From contig CALAGS010000237.1 of NCBI GenBank assembly GCA_937891665.1, positions 1 to 64,000 of the forward strand: DNA of 64,000 nucleotides. The letters are read 5' to 3'. Position 1 is the first letter of the stretch. Each line of letters starts with the position of its first letter. Below, piece after piece: positions 9,885 through 23,022 of the stretch. The notes under the pieces are model-generated. The model searched no databases. It was not told the origin of the DNA and saw only the letters and a program-made list of their open reading frames with translations. The translations under genes were made by a program, and so were the position numbers. Source of the stretch: an uncultured Burkholderiales bacterium (GTDB taxonomy: Bacteria; Pseudomonadota; Gammaproteobacteria; Burkholderiales; Burkholderiaceae_C).

Positions 9885-10114
9885 GCTGTTTGGACGCACA
9901 TTGGGCGCCAATTTAGGACCAACTACAAAAAGCACAATCTTCCTCAATCATGGGATGGCAACATGCACTAGAGTGCCCAAGTTTAGAGAATAATCTAACT
10001 TGACTTCATTTCTTCACAAATCACTTTATTTAGGGGATATTTTGAACGCCTTAGCCTTGGCCTCAGGTAAACCCTAAAGTGAAATGATCCCATCCCATAA
10101 CAGCGCCTATCCTC

Positions 10115-12145
10115 ATGACAAATCCATTGCTCCAAAAGTGGTCTACACCTTTTGAAATGCCTCCCTTTGAAGACATCAAGGCAGCACATTTCCCCGAAGC
10201 TTTTAACCAAGCCTTCACCCATCACAAAGACGAAATACAAGCCATTGCCTCTCAAACGCAAGCGCCAAGCTTTCAAAATACCCTGCTTGCACTCGAAGCC
10301 AGCGGCGAGTTGCTAAATCAGACCTCCGCCCTCTTCTTCAATTTAAGTGCTTCACACACTTCGCCTGAAATTCAAGCCATAGAGCGAGACATTTCGCCAA
10401 AGCTTGCAGCCCATTCAGCGGCAATGTTTTTGAATGCACCACTCTTTGATCGCATCAACAAACTCCATCAAGAAAGAACAAAGCTTGGACTAGATGCTGA
10501 GAGCATTCGCTTGATTGAAAGATACCACTTAGATTTTGTTCGGGCAGGCGCAAATCTGCAGGACAAAGACAGACAAAGCTTTGCACATTATTCAGAAAAA
10601 CTGGCAAGTTGTTTTACCCAATTTTCACAAAATGTTTTGGCGGATGAAGCCGCTTTCTGCTTGGTGCTCACGGAGGCCGATCAACTCATAGGGCTACCAG
10701 ATTTCGTGAAGAGTGCGGCCAAGCAGTTGGCCAAAGAACGTGGCCTTGAACAACACAACGCGCATGCCTTCACACTTTCCAGATCGTCCATCACGCCTTT
10801 CATGACCTTTTCAGAACGCCGGGACTTGCGTGAAAGCATGTGGCTGGCATGGTGCAAACGTGGCGAAAACCCAGGCACTCACAACAACGAAACCGTGATG
10901 AAAGAGATTTTAAATATTCGATTGGCTCAAGCTCGCCTTTTGGGTTACCAGAATTTCTCAGAATATGCTTTGGCCGACACCATGGCGGGCAGCGCAGCAA
11001 ACGCCAGAGATTTACTCATGCGCGTATGGACGCCCGCAAGATCAAGAGCCATTCAAGAGCGAAAAGACTTGATGTCGCTTTCTGGATTAAGTGATCTTGC
11101 CGCTTGGGATTGGCACTACTGGACAGAACGCGTTCGCAAAGAGAAATTTGATTTGAACGAAGCAGAACTTAAACCCTATTTGCAACTGCACAAACTCATG
11201 GAAGCCATGTTTCATGTGGCGAACCGCTTGTTCGGTGTGAGCTTCAAACAGGTGGAAAACATTGCCAAGTACCACAACTCTGTCACGGGATGGGAAGTGA
11301 CAAGTGCTGATGGCAAACATGTTGGCTTGTTTTTAAGCGATAACTTTGCGCGCAGCAGCAAACGATCTGGCGCGTGGATGAGCACCTACCGAGATCCGAT
11401 GAACCTCACGCGGGAAGTTAGACCCATTGTTGTGAACAACAACAACTTTTCGCAGGGACCCGAAGGAAAACCAACGTTACTCAGTTTGGACGATGCCAGA
11501 ACCCTTTTTCATGAGTTTGGCCATGGCCTTCATGGCCTGTTGTCTCAGGTCAAATACCCTCGCCTTTCAGGAACCAGTGTGCTCAGAGACTTTGTTGAAT
11601 TTCCCTCTCAGGTTTATGAAAATTGGCTCATGCAACCGCAGATATTGAAAGAATTTGCGTTGCATGCAGAAACTGGAGAGCCGATGCCAGACGCATTGAT
11701 TGAAAAAATACTGTCTGCCCAGACGTTCAATCAAGGCTTCACAACCGTTGAGTACGTCTCATCGGCCTTGGTCGATTTAGCGCTGCATGAAACCATCGAC
11801 ATTGAACATTTGAACTTTCAAGAGTTTGAATCAATGACGCTTCAGAACATTCAAATGCCACCGGCCATTGGCATGCGGCACAGGTTGCCACACTTCTCAC
11901 ATTTGTTTTCGTCCAACAGTTATGCCTCGGCCTACTATGTGTACATGTGGGCTGAAGTTTTAGACGCAGATGGCTTTGATGCTTTTTTAGAAGCAGGCGA
12001 CATATTTGCCAAAGAGCCGGCAAAAAAACTCTACGAGCATATTTACTCAGCTGGAAATCGACAAGATCCCATGAAGGCCTATGTTGCATTCAGAGGCAGA
12101 GAACCCACGGTCACCCCGCTGTTAAGCAAGCGCGGGCTCCACTGA
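10115..12145 (+). CDS. prlC: Oligopeptidase A, M3 zinc metallopeptidase
   Basis: At 676 residues it is almost the size of E. coli PrlC (680). The zinc motif HEFGH lies at 466-470 within LFHEFGHGLHGLLSQ. The third ligand Glu is in the downstream segment RDFVEFPSQVYENW, conserved in M3 peptidases. The N-terminal part is helical (WSTPFEMPPFEDIKAAHF). It is a cytoplasmic enzyme that breaks down short peptides, including cleaved signal peptides. It is transcribed divergently from the yejABEF peptide importer across a 230-base gap, so peptide uptake and digestion sit side by side. A strong terminator follows. Confidence 0.93.
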   Translation: MTNPLLQKWSTPFEMPPFEDIKAAHFPEAFNQAFTHHKDEIQAIASQTQAPSFQNTLLALEASGELLNQTSALFFNLSASHTSPEIQAIERDISPKLAAHSAAMFLNAPLFDRINKLHQERTKLGLDAESIRLIERYHLDFVRAGANLQDKDRQSFAHYSEKLASCFTQFSQNVLADEAAFCLVLTEADQLIGLPDFVKSAAKQLAKERGLEQHNAHAFTLSRSSITPFMTFSERRDLRESMWLAWCKRGENPGTHNNETVMKEILNIRLAQARLLGYQNFSEYALADTMAGSAANARDLLMRVWTPARSRAIQERKDLMSLSGLSDLAAWDWHYWTERVRKEKFDLNEAELKPYLQLHKLMEAMFHVANRLFGVSFKQVENIAKYHNSVTGWEVTSADGKHVGLFLSDNFARSSKRSGAWMSTYRDPMNLTREVRPIVVNNNNFSQGPEGKPTLLSLDDARTLFHEFGHGLHGLLSQVKYPRLSGTSVLRDFVEFPSQVYENWLMQPQILKEFALHAETGEPMPDALIEKILSAQTFNQGFTTVEYVSSALVDLALHETIDIEHLNFQEFESMTLQNIQMPPAIGMRHRLPHFSHLFSSNSYASAYYVYMWAEVLDADGFDAFLEAGDIFAKEPAKKLYEHIYSAGNRQDPMKAYVAFRGREPTVTPLLSKRGLH

Positions 12146-12156
12146 ACATGGCCAAG

Positions 12157-12184
12157 AAAAAACCCCGCAGCTGCGGGGTTTTTT
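12157..12184. terminator. Bidirectional rho-independent terminator
   Basis: The perfect palindrome AACCCCGCAGCTGCGGGGTT at 12161-12180 has an A run before it and a T run after it (12179-12184). It therefore serves both prlC (plus) and the convergent amino-acid-binding protein gene (minus). Confidence 0.93.
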
Positions 12185-12201
12185 GATTCAAGCAAGTGTG
12201 A

Positions 12202-13368
12202 TTAACGAACCACAGCAATTTGCTCGCGCTTGCCTGCTTTGTATGTGAACAAAGTCAAGGCGCCATTTTTGATATCGCCCTTTTCGTCAAACGCGATGTT
12301 GCCGGTCACACCCTTGTAGTTGATGGACTTCAAAGCTGGCAAGTATTTGGCTGGGTCTGAAGAACCTGCTGTCACCATGGCTTGAGCCATGACTTTGACA
12401 GCGTCATAGACGTAAGGTGCATAGACTTGAACTTCTGCGTTGTACTTGGCTTTAAAGTCAGTGCGGAATTTATCCATGCCGGCTTTTTGTTCGCCCTCAA
12501 CGCCGCCTGCTTCAGCACAGAAGACGTTTTCGTCTGCCATGCCATCAGCAGCCAACTTGGCCAATTCAGCTGTACAGATACCATCACCGCCCATGAATTT
12601 GGCGTTGATGCCAAGCTGCTTCATTTGCTTGAGCATAGGGCCTGCAACAGCGTCCATGCCACCGAAGAAAATGATGTCTGGCTTCTTGCCCTTGAGGGTG
12701 GTCAAAATAGCATTGAAGTCAGAAGACTTGTCAGTTGTAAACTCATGGCCAACCAAATTGCCGCCGGCTGCTTTAACAGCTTTTTCAAATTCTTCAGCCA
12801 CACCTTGGCCATAAGCAGTACGGTCGTCAATCACGGCAATGCTCTTGCCCTTGAGTGTTTCAACAGCGTATTTACCCAAGGTGCCGCCCAAGTGAACGTC
12901 ATCGGCCACGACGCGGAATGCACCGGCATAGCCTTGGCGTGTGTATTTAGGATTGGTTGCTGAAGGAGAAATTTGGGGAATGCCAGCAGCGTTGTAAAGC
13001 TGTGATGCAGGAATGGTGGTACCTGAATTCAAGTGACCAATCACGCCCTGGACTTTGGCATCTACCAATTTTTGCGCAGCGGCAGTGCCTTGTTTTGGAT
13101 CGGCAGCATCGTCTTCAGCCAACAATTCAAACTTGACAACTTTGTCACCAATTTTGATGCCGGCCGCGTTCAACTCTTCAATGGCCATCTTGGCACCATT
13201 TTCGTTGTCCTTGCCCAAGTGGGCAATGGCACCGCTGGTGGGTCCAACGTGCCCAATTTTGATGACTTGAGCACTATCACCGTCTTTTTTGCCACAGGCA
13301 ACGAGTGTTAAAACAACTGCGGCTACTGCAACCGCTGTGAGAGGGGTCTTAAGAGAAGACAATTTCAT
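12202..13368 (-). CDS. Branched-chain amino acid ABC transporter binding lipoprotein (LivJ/K family)
   Basis: This is a 388-residue type I periplasmic binding protein. The chosen ATG at 13368 has a GGAG ribosome site about 9 bases upstream and gives a lipoprotein signal, with lipobox LVAC placing the acylated Cys at residue 25. A further in-frame start upstream would spoil the signal. The body shows the Peripla_BP_6 pattern: IGHVGPTSGAIAHLGKDNENG near the N terminus, then AKVQGVIGHLNSGTTIPAS and IIFFGGMDAVAGPMLKQM. No permease or ATPase genes are next to it, so its LivHMGF partners must lie elsewhere. Ligand assignment to Leu/Ile/Val is by family only. Confidence 0.85.
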   Translation of the reverse strand: MKLSSLKTPLTAVAVAAVVLTLVACGKKDGDSAQVIKIGHVGPTSGAIAHLGKDNENGAKMAIEELNAAGIKIGDKVVKFELLAEDDAADPKQGTAAAQKLVDAKVQGVIGHLNSGTTIPASQLYNAAGIPQISPSATNPKYTRQGYAGAFRVVADDVHLGGTLGKYAVETLKGKSIAVIDDRTAYGQGVAEEFEKAVKAAGGNLVGHEFTTDKSSDFNAILTTLKGKKPDIIFFGGMDAVAGPMLKQMKQLGINAKFMGGDGICTAELAKLAADGMADENVFCAEAGGVEGEQKAGMDKFRTDFKAKYNAEVQVYAPYVYDAVKVMAQAMVTAGSSDPAKYLPALKSINYKGVTGNIAFDEKGDIKNGALTLFTYKAGKREQIAVVR

Positions 13369-13466
13369 GTGTAGCTCCGAAATAATGAGGTTTTGCTTCA
13401 ATCAAGCAAGTCGTAACGATAACGCAAATTTGAAACACTTTAAAGGGACCTGATCGGTAACAGACC

Positions 13467-13505
13467 AAAAAAAAGGGCAAAAGCCAAGGCTAATTGGGCT
13501 TTGCC
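13467..13505 (-). terminator. Terminator overlapping the holC stop
   Basis: On the minus strand a hairpin pairs GGCAAAGCC (13497-13505) with GGCTTTTGCC (13476-13485), with one bulged base, followed by a run of eight T (13467-13474). The hairpin includes the last codons and stop of holC. Confidence 0.8.
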
Positions 13506-13933
13506 GAGGTTAAATCGAATCGATTGATCTGAAATCCAAGTTGAGCGTAATGTTTCCAGCGTTGCCTTGCGCTTGATTTGTCACTTTCTTCCGGGCCAAC
13601 CACTTCGATTAATCGCTCAATGTCCTCCAAATTGGGGGGGGGCGAATCGTTTAAATTGAGGAAAACATCCAGTTGATGAAGAGCGGTCAAGTCCTCCCAG
13701 ATGGACCCCAAGATGACGCTCGAATGTTCAACCATGGTTGGCGAATCGGTCAGTAAGCAATGGGTCACAAAGTCAGATCCATTGAGATTCCATAACAATT
13801 GATTCAACAAGTGAGACGTGTCTTGATCAGCCAAAACGCCGACCCTGCGGCCCTGGCCGCTGGCCTTGCGCAACAAGCGGCACACATAAGGCAGTTTGTC
13901 AGGCGCATTGAAATGAAAATCAACTTGCGTCAT
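13490..13933 (-). CDS. holC: DNA polymerase III chi subunit
   Basis: This 147-residue protein has the HolC hallmarks. The N terminus is MTQVDFHFNAPDKLPYVCRL, followed by LLRKASGQGRRVGVLADQ and the NQLLWNL segment. Chi links the clamp-loader psi subunit to single-stranded DNA-binding protein during replication. Its place downstream of pepA (35-bp gap, same strand) is the usual proteobacterial order. One oddity is that codons for SPPPN contain nine consecutive C residues (13634-13642), a long homopolymer for a replication gene. Confidence 0.9.
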   Translation of the reverse strand: MTQVDFHFNAPDKLPYVCRLLRKASGQGRRVGVLADQDTSHLLNQLLWNLNGSDFVTHCLLTDSPTMVEHSSVILGSIWEDLTALHQLDVFLNLNDSPPPNLEDIERLIEVVGPEESDKSSARQRWKHYAQLGFQINRFDLTSAKPN

Positions 13934-13968
13934 GGGCAGGCAATCTCAATCTTGACCAGATTCCAGAA

Positions 13969-15456
13969 CTATTTCCCAGAAGGACCCGTCTTTTTCGCAG
14001 ATGCTTTTGCAATCGAGGGTTGTTGCGCAAGCAAGTAAGACAGCAACAAACCAACAGGTCTGCCTGTAGCGCCCTTGGCAGCCCCACCTTTCCAGGCTGT
14101 GCCCGCAATGTCCAAATGAGCCCATGGGTACTTTTTCGTGAAGCGATGCAGAAATTTAGCGGCCGTGATGGCGCCACCCGCACGCCCACCGACATTGGCA
14201 ACATCTGCAAAATTGCTTTTCAAAGATTCGGCATATTCCTCATCGAGTGGCATTCTCCAGCAAAGATCCATGGCTTCATCTCCCGCTTGAAGGAGACTTT
14301 GAGCCAGTTTATCTTCGGTGGCAAACATGCCACTTCGAACAGCCCCCAATGCAATGACACACGCGCCAGTGAGTGTCGCAATGTCAATGACCGCTTGGGG
14401 TTTAAAACGCTCCGCATAGGTGAGCGCATCGCACAAAATCAAGCGTCCTTCAGCATCGGTATTCAAAATTTCAATGGTTTGACCACTCATGCTGGTGACC
14501 ACATCACCTGGCTTCACAGCCAGGCCATCGGGCATGTTTTCACAGGCAGGGATTAAGCCCACAACATTGATTTTGGGTTGGATGGTGCTTAAGGATTTGA
14601 AAACGCCTAAGACACTGGCTGCGCCACCCATGTCGAATTTCATCTCATCCATTTCACCTGGTGGCTTGAGAGAAATGCCACCTGTATCGAAGGTAATGCC
14701 CTTACCCACCAGGACTGTGGGCGCCTCAGATTTCGCGCCCCCCTGGTATTTCAGCACAATGAAACGAAGCGGTTCGGCAGACCCTTGCGCCACGGACATG
14801 AAAGAGCCCATGCCCAACTTGGCAACCTCTTTGGGGCCTAGCACTTCGCATGATATTGCGCCAGATTTGGCCAGGGTCATGGCAGCCTTGGCCAACATGG
14901 TGGGCGTTGCATGATTGGCTGGTCGGTTGGCCCACTCTTTGGCAAACTCAATGCCATGGATCATGCCGACAGTGGCTTGCAATGCGTTTTGCAGGCTGAG
15001 ATTAACGCTGGGCAAGCCCACGCTAACTTGGCTTAAAGAGCGCGTGGTGGGTTTTGATTTCGTGGTGCCGTAAACATAGGTGCCATCAGCCAAAGCCAAA
15101 AGCAAGGCTTGCAGTGCCTGCGCACTGAGGGCTTCGGGGGAAACGAGCGTGAGCTTTTTGGTTTCGGCGGCTTTTAAACTGGCAGTCAGCCCGGACATGG
15201 CAGATTTCATGTCAGCGGCCATGGCAGCGCCTACCCCCAAAAATACCACTTTGGATGCAGAAATACCTGCTACACCGTAGGCGTGGAGGACTTTCCCTTT
15301 CTTACTTGAGAAGTCTTTGGCTTTCAACGCTTTTTCAATCAGCAAGGAAAGTGGGTCTTTGGCGGCTTGAAAGTGATCAGAAATGAGGACAATCAAGACG
15401 TCAGCGGGGGATTTTGCGGCGACTGCCAATGAAAGTGTTTTTAATTCAAAGTTCAT
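13969..15456 (-). CDS. pepA: Cytosol (leucyl) aminopeptidase, M17
   Basis: This 495-residue M17 metallo-aminopeptidase has the signature NTDAEGRL. Metal and substrate residues lie in VGKGITFDTGGISLKP and in KFDMGGAASVLG. The N-terminal regulatory domain starts at MNFELKTLSLAVAAK. I place the start at the ATG at 15456. A longer frame to 15519 would run over the lptF start codon. PepA removes N-terminal residues from peptides as a hexamer and in some bacteria also binds DNA. It is divergent from the lptFG locus, as in many proteobacteria, and is followed by holC. Confidence 0.93.
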   Translation of the reverse strand: MNFELKTLSLAVAAKSPADVLIVLISDHFQAAKDPLSLLIEKALKAKDFSSKKGKVLHAYGVAGISASKVVFLGVGAAMAADMKSAMSGLTASLKAAETKKLTLVSPEALSAQALQALLLALADGTYVYGTTKSKPTTRSLSQVSVGLPSVNLSLQNALQATVGMIHGIEFAKEWANRPANHATPTMLAKAAMTLAKSGAISCEVLGPKEVAKLGMGSFMSVAQGSAEPLRFIVLKYQGGAKSEAPTVLVGKGITFDTGGISLKPPGEMDEMKFDMGGAASVLGVFKSLSTIQPKINVVGLIPACENMPDGLAVKPGDVVTSMSGQTIEILNTDAEGRLILCDALTYAERFKPQAVIDIATLTGACVIALGAVRSGMFATEDKLAQSLLQAGDEAMDLCWRMPLDEEYAESLKSNFADVANVGGRAGGAITAAKFLHRFTKKYPWAHLDIAGTAWKGGAAKGATGRPVGLLLSYLLAQQPSIAKASAKKTGPSGK

Positions 15457-15479
15457 AATTGAGGTTTTCCAATTCAACA

Positions 15480-15608
15480 ATGTTATTCCATTCTTCCATT
15501 CAAATAGATTTAGCCCCAAGTTTTGGTGCCATCGTTGTGGTTTTAGCCACGATCTTGCAAATTGGGTGGGCTCTACCTAAGCTGCACAGAATGCAAGGTC
15601 GCACATGA
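15480..15608 (+). pseudogene. lptF: lptF remnant: N terminus joined in frame to the stop
   Basis: An ATG-started frame of 42 codons fills the spot where lptF normally lies, divergent from pepA and just before lptG. Its first about 25 residues begin MLFHSSIQIDLAPSFGAIVV, which matches my recollection of the LptF start in this group (MLF-SSI-K-LA-SFGA-LVV). The rest, LQIGWALPKLHRMQGRT, looks like a C-terminal tail. The stop TGA (15606-15608) overlaps the lptG ATG by four bases, as in intact lptFG pairs. About 320 codons of a normal LptF of about 360-370 residues are missing without loss of frame. Full LptF is an inner-membrane permease half of the LPS exporter LptB2FG. This is either a real deletion or an assembly collapse. 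Confidence 0.7.
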
Positions 15609-16711
15609 AAACCATTCGCCGATTAATTCACGGAGAAATCATTCGAGCGGTTGGTTTTGTTGCCATTGGCTTTCTGGCCTTGTTTGTTTTTTTTGACCTG
15701 GTCGATCAACTTCAAACACTGAGCCGAAACAAATTTCAGGGCTATCAATTGCAGCATGCTCTGCTGTATGTGGCCTTGCTCATGCCTAGCCATTTGTATG
15801 AGTTGCTGCCCATTTCTGTTTTGATTGGCGCTATTTTTGTCATGGCGCGATTTGCACAAAGCTCTGAATTCACCATCCTCAGAACAGGCGGGTTGGGGCC
15901 ATGGCGCGCACTTCAAACGCTCTTTCAGTTGGGCCTTGTCTTTGTGACTGTCACCTTTGTATTAGGTGACTACATCTCGCCTTGGACAGACAAACAAGCA
16001 CAGCTTTTGAAAGCGCACTACCAAGGACAAATTACCATTGGCCAGACTGGCGCTTGGCTGAGAGAAAAGCAGGCGCAATCCCAATTTGCCGTCAACGTGA
16101 GATCCATGAGCAGCGAAGGCCAGCCTGAGAATATTCGCATTCATGAATTTGACAACGAAGGGCGGCTCAAGTCGATGACCCTTGCGCCAACGGCACAGTT
16201 GATGACAGACGGGTCATGGCTTTTGAAACCCGTTGATCGGCGAATTTTTCACAATGCATCCGGCGATGATTCGAAAATCGAAATTTTGAAACTGCCGGAA
16301 TGGTCATGGAAAACCGAAATCACCTCCGAGATGATTTCTGCTGCGCTTCTCAGCCCCGATCGAATGAAAACCATCGACTTGTTTCAATACATGCAGCATT
16401 TGGCTGCAAATGGTCAAAATGCGCAACGCTATGAGATTCAGTTTTGGCGAAAGGTGATTTACCCACTGAGCTGCTGGGTGATGTTGACACTTGCATTGCC
16501 ATTTGCTTATTTGCATTTCAGATCAGGCAACATTGCAGGCTATGTATTTGGTGGTGTCATGGCTGGCATCAGCTTCTATTTACTGAACAACGTTTTTGGC
16601 TATATGGGCAATCTACAAAATTGGCAGCCTTGGCTTACTGCAGCTGCCCCCGCACTGATCTACAGCGTGATCTCATTGGCTACCTTTTGGTGGCTGGTTT
16701 TACGCCAATAA
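15605..16711 (+). CDS. lptG: LPS export permease LptG
   Basis: This 368-residue YjgP/YjgQ-family protein is full length. Three N-terminal helices include FFDLVDQLQTL, and the conserved segment SSEFTILRTGGLGPWRALQ follows. Then come a periplasmic beta-jellyroll (about 125-260) and three C-terminal helices. The VDQL motif after helix 1 and the sequence around residue 100 identify LptG rather than LptF. In E. coli LptG pairs with LptF and the ATPase LptB to extract lipopolysaccharide from the inner membrane. The normal LptF partner is reduced to a fragment immediately upstream. The ATG overlaps that fragment's stop, so translation is probably coupled. Confidence 0.9.
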   Translation: MKTIRRLIHGEIIRAVGFVAIGFLALFVFFDLVDQLQTLSRNKFQGYQLQHALLYVALLMPSHLYELLPISVLIGAIFVMARFAQSSEFTILRTGGLGPWRALQTLFQLGLVFVTVTFVLGDYISPWTDKQAQLLKAHYQGQITIGQTGAWLREKQAQSQFAVNVRSMSSEGQPENIRIHEFDNEGRLKSMTLAPTAQLMTDGSWLLKPVDRRIFHNASGDDSKIEILKLPEWSWKTEITSEMISAALLSPDRMKTIDLFQYMQHLAANGQNAQRYEIQFWRKVIYPLSCWVMLTLALPFAYLHFRSGNIAGYVFGGVMAGISFYLLNNVFGYMGNLQNWQPWLTAAAPALIYSVISLATFWWLVLRQ

Positions 16712-16721
16712 AGGTTTTTTG

Positions 16722-17105
16722 ATGACGGATATCACCTTCCAACATGCCATCATTCTGTTTGCTCACGGATCGAGAGACGCTTTATGGCGACGTCCCATTG
16801 AGGCTGTTGCCAACCAGATGAAGCAACTTTCACCTGACACACAAGTGGCATGCGCCTACCTTGAACTGACCGAGCCCGACTTGCAGACTACCGTCGCTGG
16901 TTTGGTACAGACGGGCGTTAATGCCATTCGCATTGTTCCGATGTTTTTGGGGGTGGGACGACATGCCAGAGAAGATCTTCCCTTGTTGCTGCAAGACCTT
17001 ATTGACCAACATCCTGGTGTGACGTTCGAATTAAGAAAGGCCATCGGCGAAGAGCCTGAACTGACTCGCGCCATGGCGGAAATTGCCTTAAAGCTCAACC
17101 CTTAG
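16722..17105 (+). CDS. cbiX: Sirohydrochlorin chelatase, short CbiX/SirB type
   Basis: This is a 127-residue single-domain CbiX protein. The N-terminal LFAHGSRDALWRRP carries the chelatase histidine, and VPMFLGVGRHAREDLP carries the second metal-site histidine. Short CbiX enzymes insert cobalt, nickel or ferrous iron into sirohydrochlorin, the last giving siroheme for sulfite and nitrite reductases. The gene lies between lptG (10-bp gap) and cysB, the regulator of sulfate assimilation, so siroheme synthesis is the likeliest role. The ATG at 16722 is preferred over an in-frame TTG one codon earlier. Confidence 0.85.
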   Translation: MTDITFQHAIILFAHGSRDALWRRPIEAVANQMKQLSPDTQVACAYLELTEPDLQTTVAGLVQTGVNAIRIVPMFLGVGRHAREDLPLLLQDLIDQHPGVTFELRKAIGEEPELTRAMAEIALKLNP

Positions 17106-17148
17106 ATTCATAAGGCATAATAAACTCAATCTTACTGGGTTTATTGAT

Positions 17149-18090
17149 ATGAACTTGCATCAATTTCGATTTGTACAAGAAGCCGCCCGTCGCAATCTCA
17201 ACCTGACAGAGGCAGCCAAAGCGCTGCACACCTCTCAACCTGGGGTCTCCAAAGCCATCATTGAGTTAGAGCATGAATTGGGTATCGACATCTTTGCTCG
17301 GCACGGCAAAAGGCTGAAGCGGATCACAGAGCCAGGTCAGCATGTTCTCAAAAGCATCGAAGTCATCATGCGTGAAATTGGTAACTTGAAACGCATCGGT
17401 GAGCAGTACAGTGCGCAAGACAGCGGCACCCTGTCCATTGCAACCACCCATACCCAAGCACGCTATGTGCTGCCAGTTCCCGTTGCCAAACTGCGCGACC
17501 TGTATCCGCACGTCAACATCAGCTTGCACCAAGGCTCACCAGATCAGGTGGCCAAAATGTTGCTCGATGACACCGCCGAAATAGGCATGGCCACCGAATC
17601 ATTGGCTGCCTACGAAGATCTTGTCACACTTCCTTGCTATGAATGGCAGCACATGCTGGTCGTTGCGCCTGACCATCCATTGGCCAAGAAAAAACACCTG
17701 CATTTGGAAGACATTGCCAAAGAACCTCTCATCACCTACCACCCCTCGTTCACGGGGCGAACACGAATTGATGCCGCATTTGCCAGCAAAAAACTACACC
17801 CTCGAATTGCGCTCGAGGCCATTGACTCAGATGTGATCAAAACATATGTTCGCTTGGGTTTGGGCGTGGGCATCGTGGCTGAAATGGCCGTTAAAGATGA
17901 CCTTGCTGGCGATTTGGTTGCTCGGCCTTTGGGTGATCTCTTGGGCAAAAATGTATCGCGAGTCGCCTTTAAAAGAGGCGCTTACCTGCGCAACTTTGTT
18001 TATCAATTTGCTGAGTTACTAAGCGATCGATTGACAACAGCCTTGGTTGCAAAAGCCATGACAGGTCATGTCAATGACTACGAACTTTGA
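17149..18090 (+). CDS. cysB: LysR-type regulator CysB
   Basis: This 313-residue LysR protein has a winged-helix N terminus, MNLHQFRFVQEAARRNLNLT, then EAAKALHTSQPGVSKAI, which is CysB/Cbl-like. The effector domain carries LSIATTHTQARYVLPV, the conserved sulfate/acetylserine pocket segment of CysB, and later IDSDVIKTYVRLGLGVGI. CysB activates sulfate transport and reduction genes when cysteine is short, using N-acetylserine as inducer. Neighbouring cbiX fits the same pathway. The aminotransferase gene follows 19 bases later on the same strand. Confidence 0.93.
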   Translation: MNLHQFRFVQEAARRNLNLTEAAKALHTSQPGVSKAIIELEHELGIDIFARHGKRLKRITEPGQHVLKSIEVIMREIGNLKRIGEQYSAQDSGTLSIATTHTQARYVLPVPVAKLRDLYPHVNISLHQGSPDQVAKMLLDDTAEIGMATESLAAYEDLVTLPCYEWQHMLVVAPDHPLAKKKHLHLEDIAKEPLITYHPSFTGRTRIDAAFASKKLHPRIALEAIDSDVIKTYVRLGLGVGIVAEMAVKDDLAGDLVARPLGDLLGKNVSRVAFKRGAYLRNFVYQFAELLSDRLTTALVAKAMTGHVNDYEL

Positions 18091-18109
18091 ACCTATTTAA
18101 AAACCCATC

Positions 18110-19266
18110 ATGACTCCCCAGTTGACTTCAAAACAACCCAAGTTGGGCACAACCATTTTTACCGTCATGTCAGGACTGGCCGCCGAAGTGGGCGCGGTCA
18201 ATTTAGGCCAAGGATTTCCTGACTTTGAGTGCGATCCTCAACTGACGCATGCAGTGACAAAGGCCATGCACGAAGGCCTCAATCAATACCCACCGATGCC
18301 TGGCGTCTTGCCCTTGCGTGAGGCTGTATCGCAAAAAATTGAAAATCTCTATCACCATCACTACGATGCGCAAACCGAAATCACAATCACGGCGGGCGCT
18401 ACGCAAGCTTTGCTCACCATCATGCTTGCCGTTGTGCACCCTGGTGATGAAGTGATTGTTTTGGAGCCATGCTACGACTGTTATGTACCCAACGTCGAGA
18501 TGGCCGGCGGCGTTGTGGTCAGGGTGCCCTTGACGCCAGGCACATTCAAACCCGATTTCGACAAAATTCAAGGGGCTATTACGTCCAAAACTCGCGCCAT
18601 TTTGATCAATTCCCCGCACAACCCAAGCGGCATGGTGTGGCGGCACGAAGACATGCTGAAGCTGCAAGAAATTTTGGCGCCCACTCAAATCGTGCTGATC
18701 AGTGACGAGGTCTACGAGCACATGGTTTACGAGCCGCTTCAACATCACAGTGCAAGTTCCTACAAAGGCTTGGCAGAGCGCGCCTTTGTGGTGTCAAGCT
18801 TTGGCAAAAGCTACCACGTGACAGGCTGGAAAGTGGGCACCGTTGTAGCGCCTGCGGCATTGACCGCTGAATTTCGCAAAGTCCACCAATTTGCTGTGTT
18901 TACCGTGAACACGCCCATGCAATTTGGGTTGGCAGGTTACATGTCAAACCCTCAAGCCTATTTGGAATTGCCTCAATTTTACCAACGCAAGCGCGATCTC
19001 TTCAGAGAGGGATTGTCAAAAACTAAATTCAGGCTTTTGCCGGGCGAAGGCACCTATTTTCAATGCGCCGATATTTCCAATCTGTCGGTGCCAGAAAAAG
19101 ATTTGGGTGAGGCTGAATTTTGCAAATGGTTGACACGCGAAATTGGTGTTGCGGCCATACCCATGTCCGCCTTTTATGGCGACTCGTTTGACCAAAATGT
19201 GATCCGATTTTGTTTTGCAAAAAAAGACGCCACCTTGAATGCTGCCATTGAAAGGTTGGCCAAACT

Positions 19267-19270
<4 letters not shown>
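18110..19270 (+). CDS. Methionine-type aminotransferase, YbdL/KAT family
   Basis: This is a 386-residue class I/II fold-type I aminotransferase. The PLP lysine is K233 in [13 protein letters not shown], and the conserved NSPHNPSG and ISDEVYEHM segments lie upstream of it. [27 protein letters not shown] at the start and [14 protein letters not shown] place it with the methionine aminotransferase YbdL and kynurenine aminotransferases. The likely reaction is transamination of methionine or aromatic amino acids with a 2-oxo acid. Its position after cysB hints at sulfur amino-acid metabolism, but this is only context. Its stop overlaps the convergent def stop by four bases. Confidence 0.85.
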
Positions 19271-22982
<3,712 letters not shown>

Positions 22983-23022
22983 ATCAGGGGGTGCAGAGTA
23001 AGGTATCTATCAAATGGATTGA

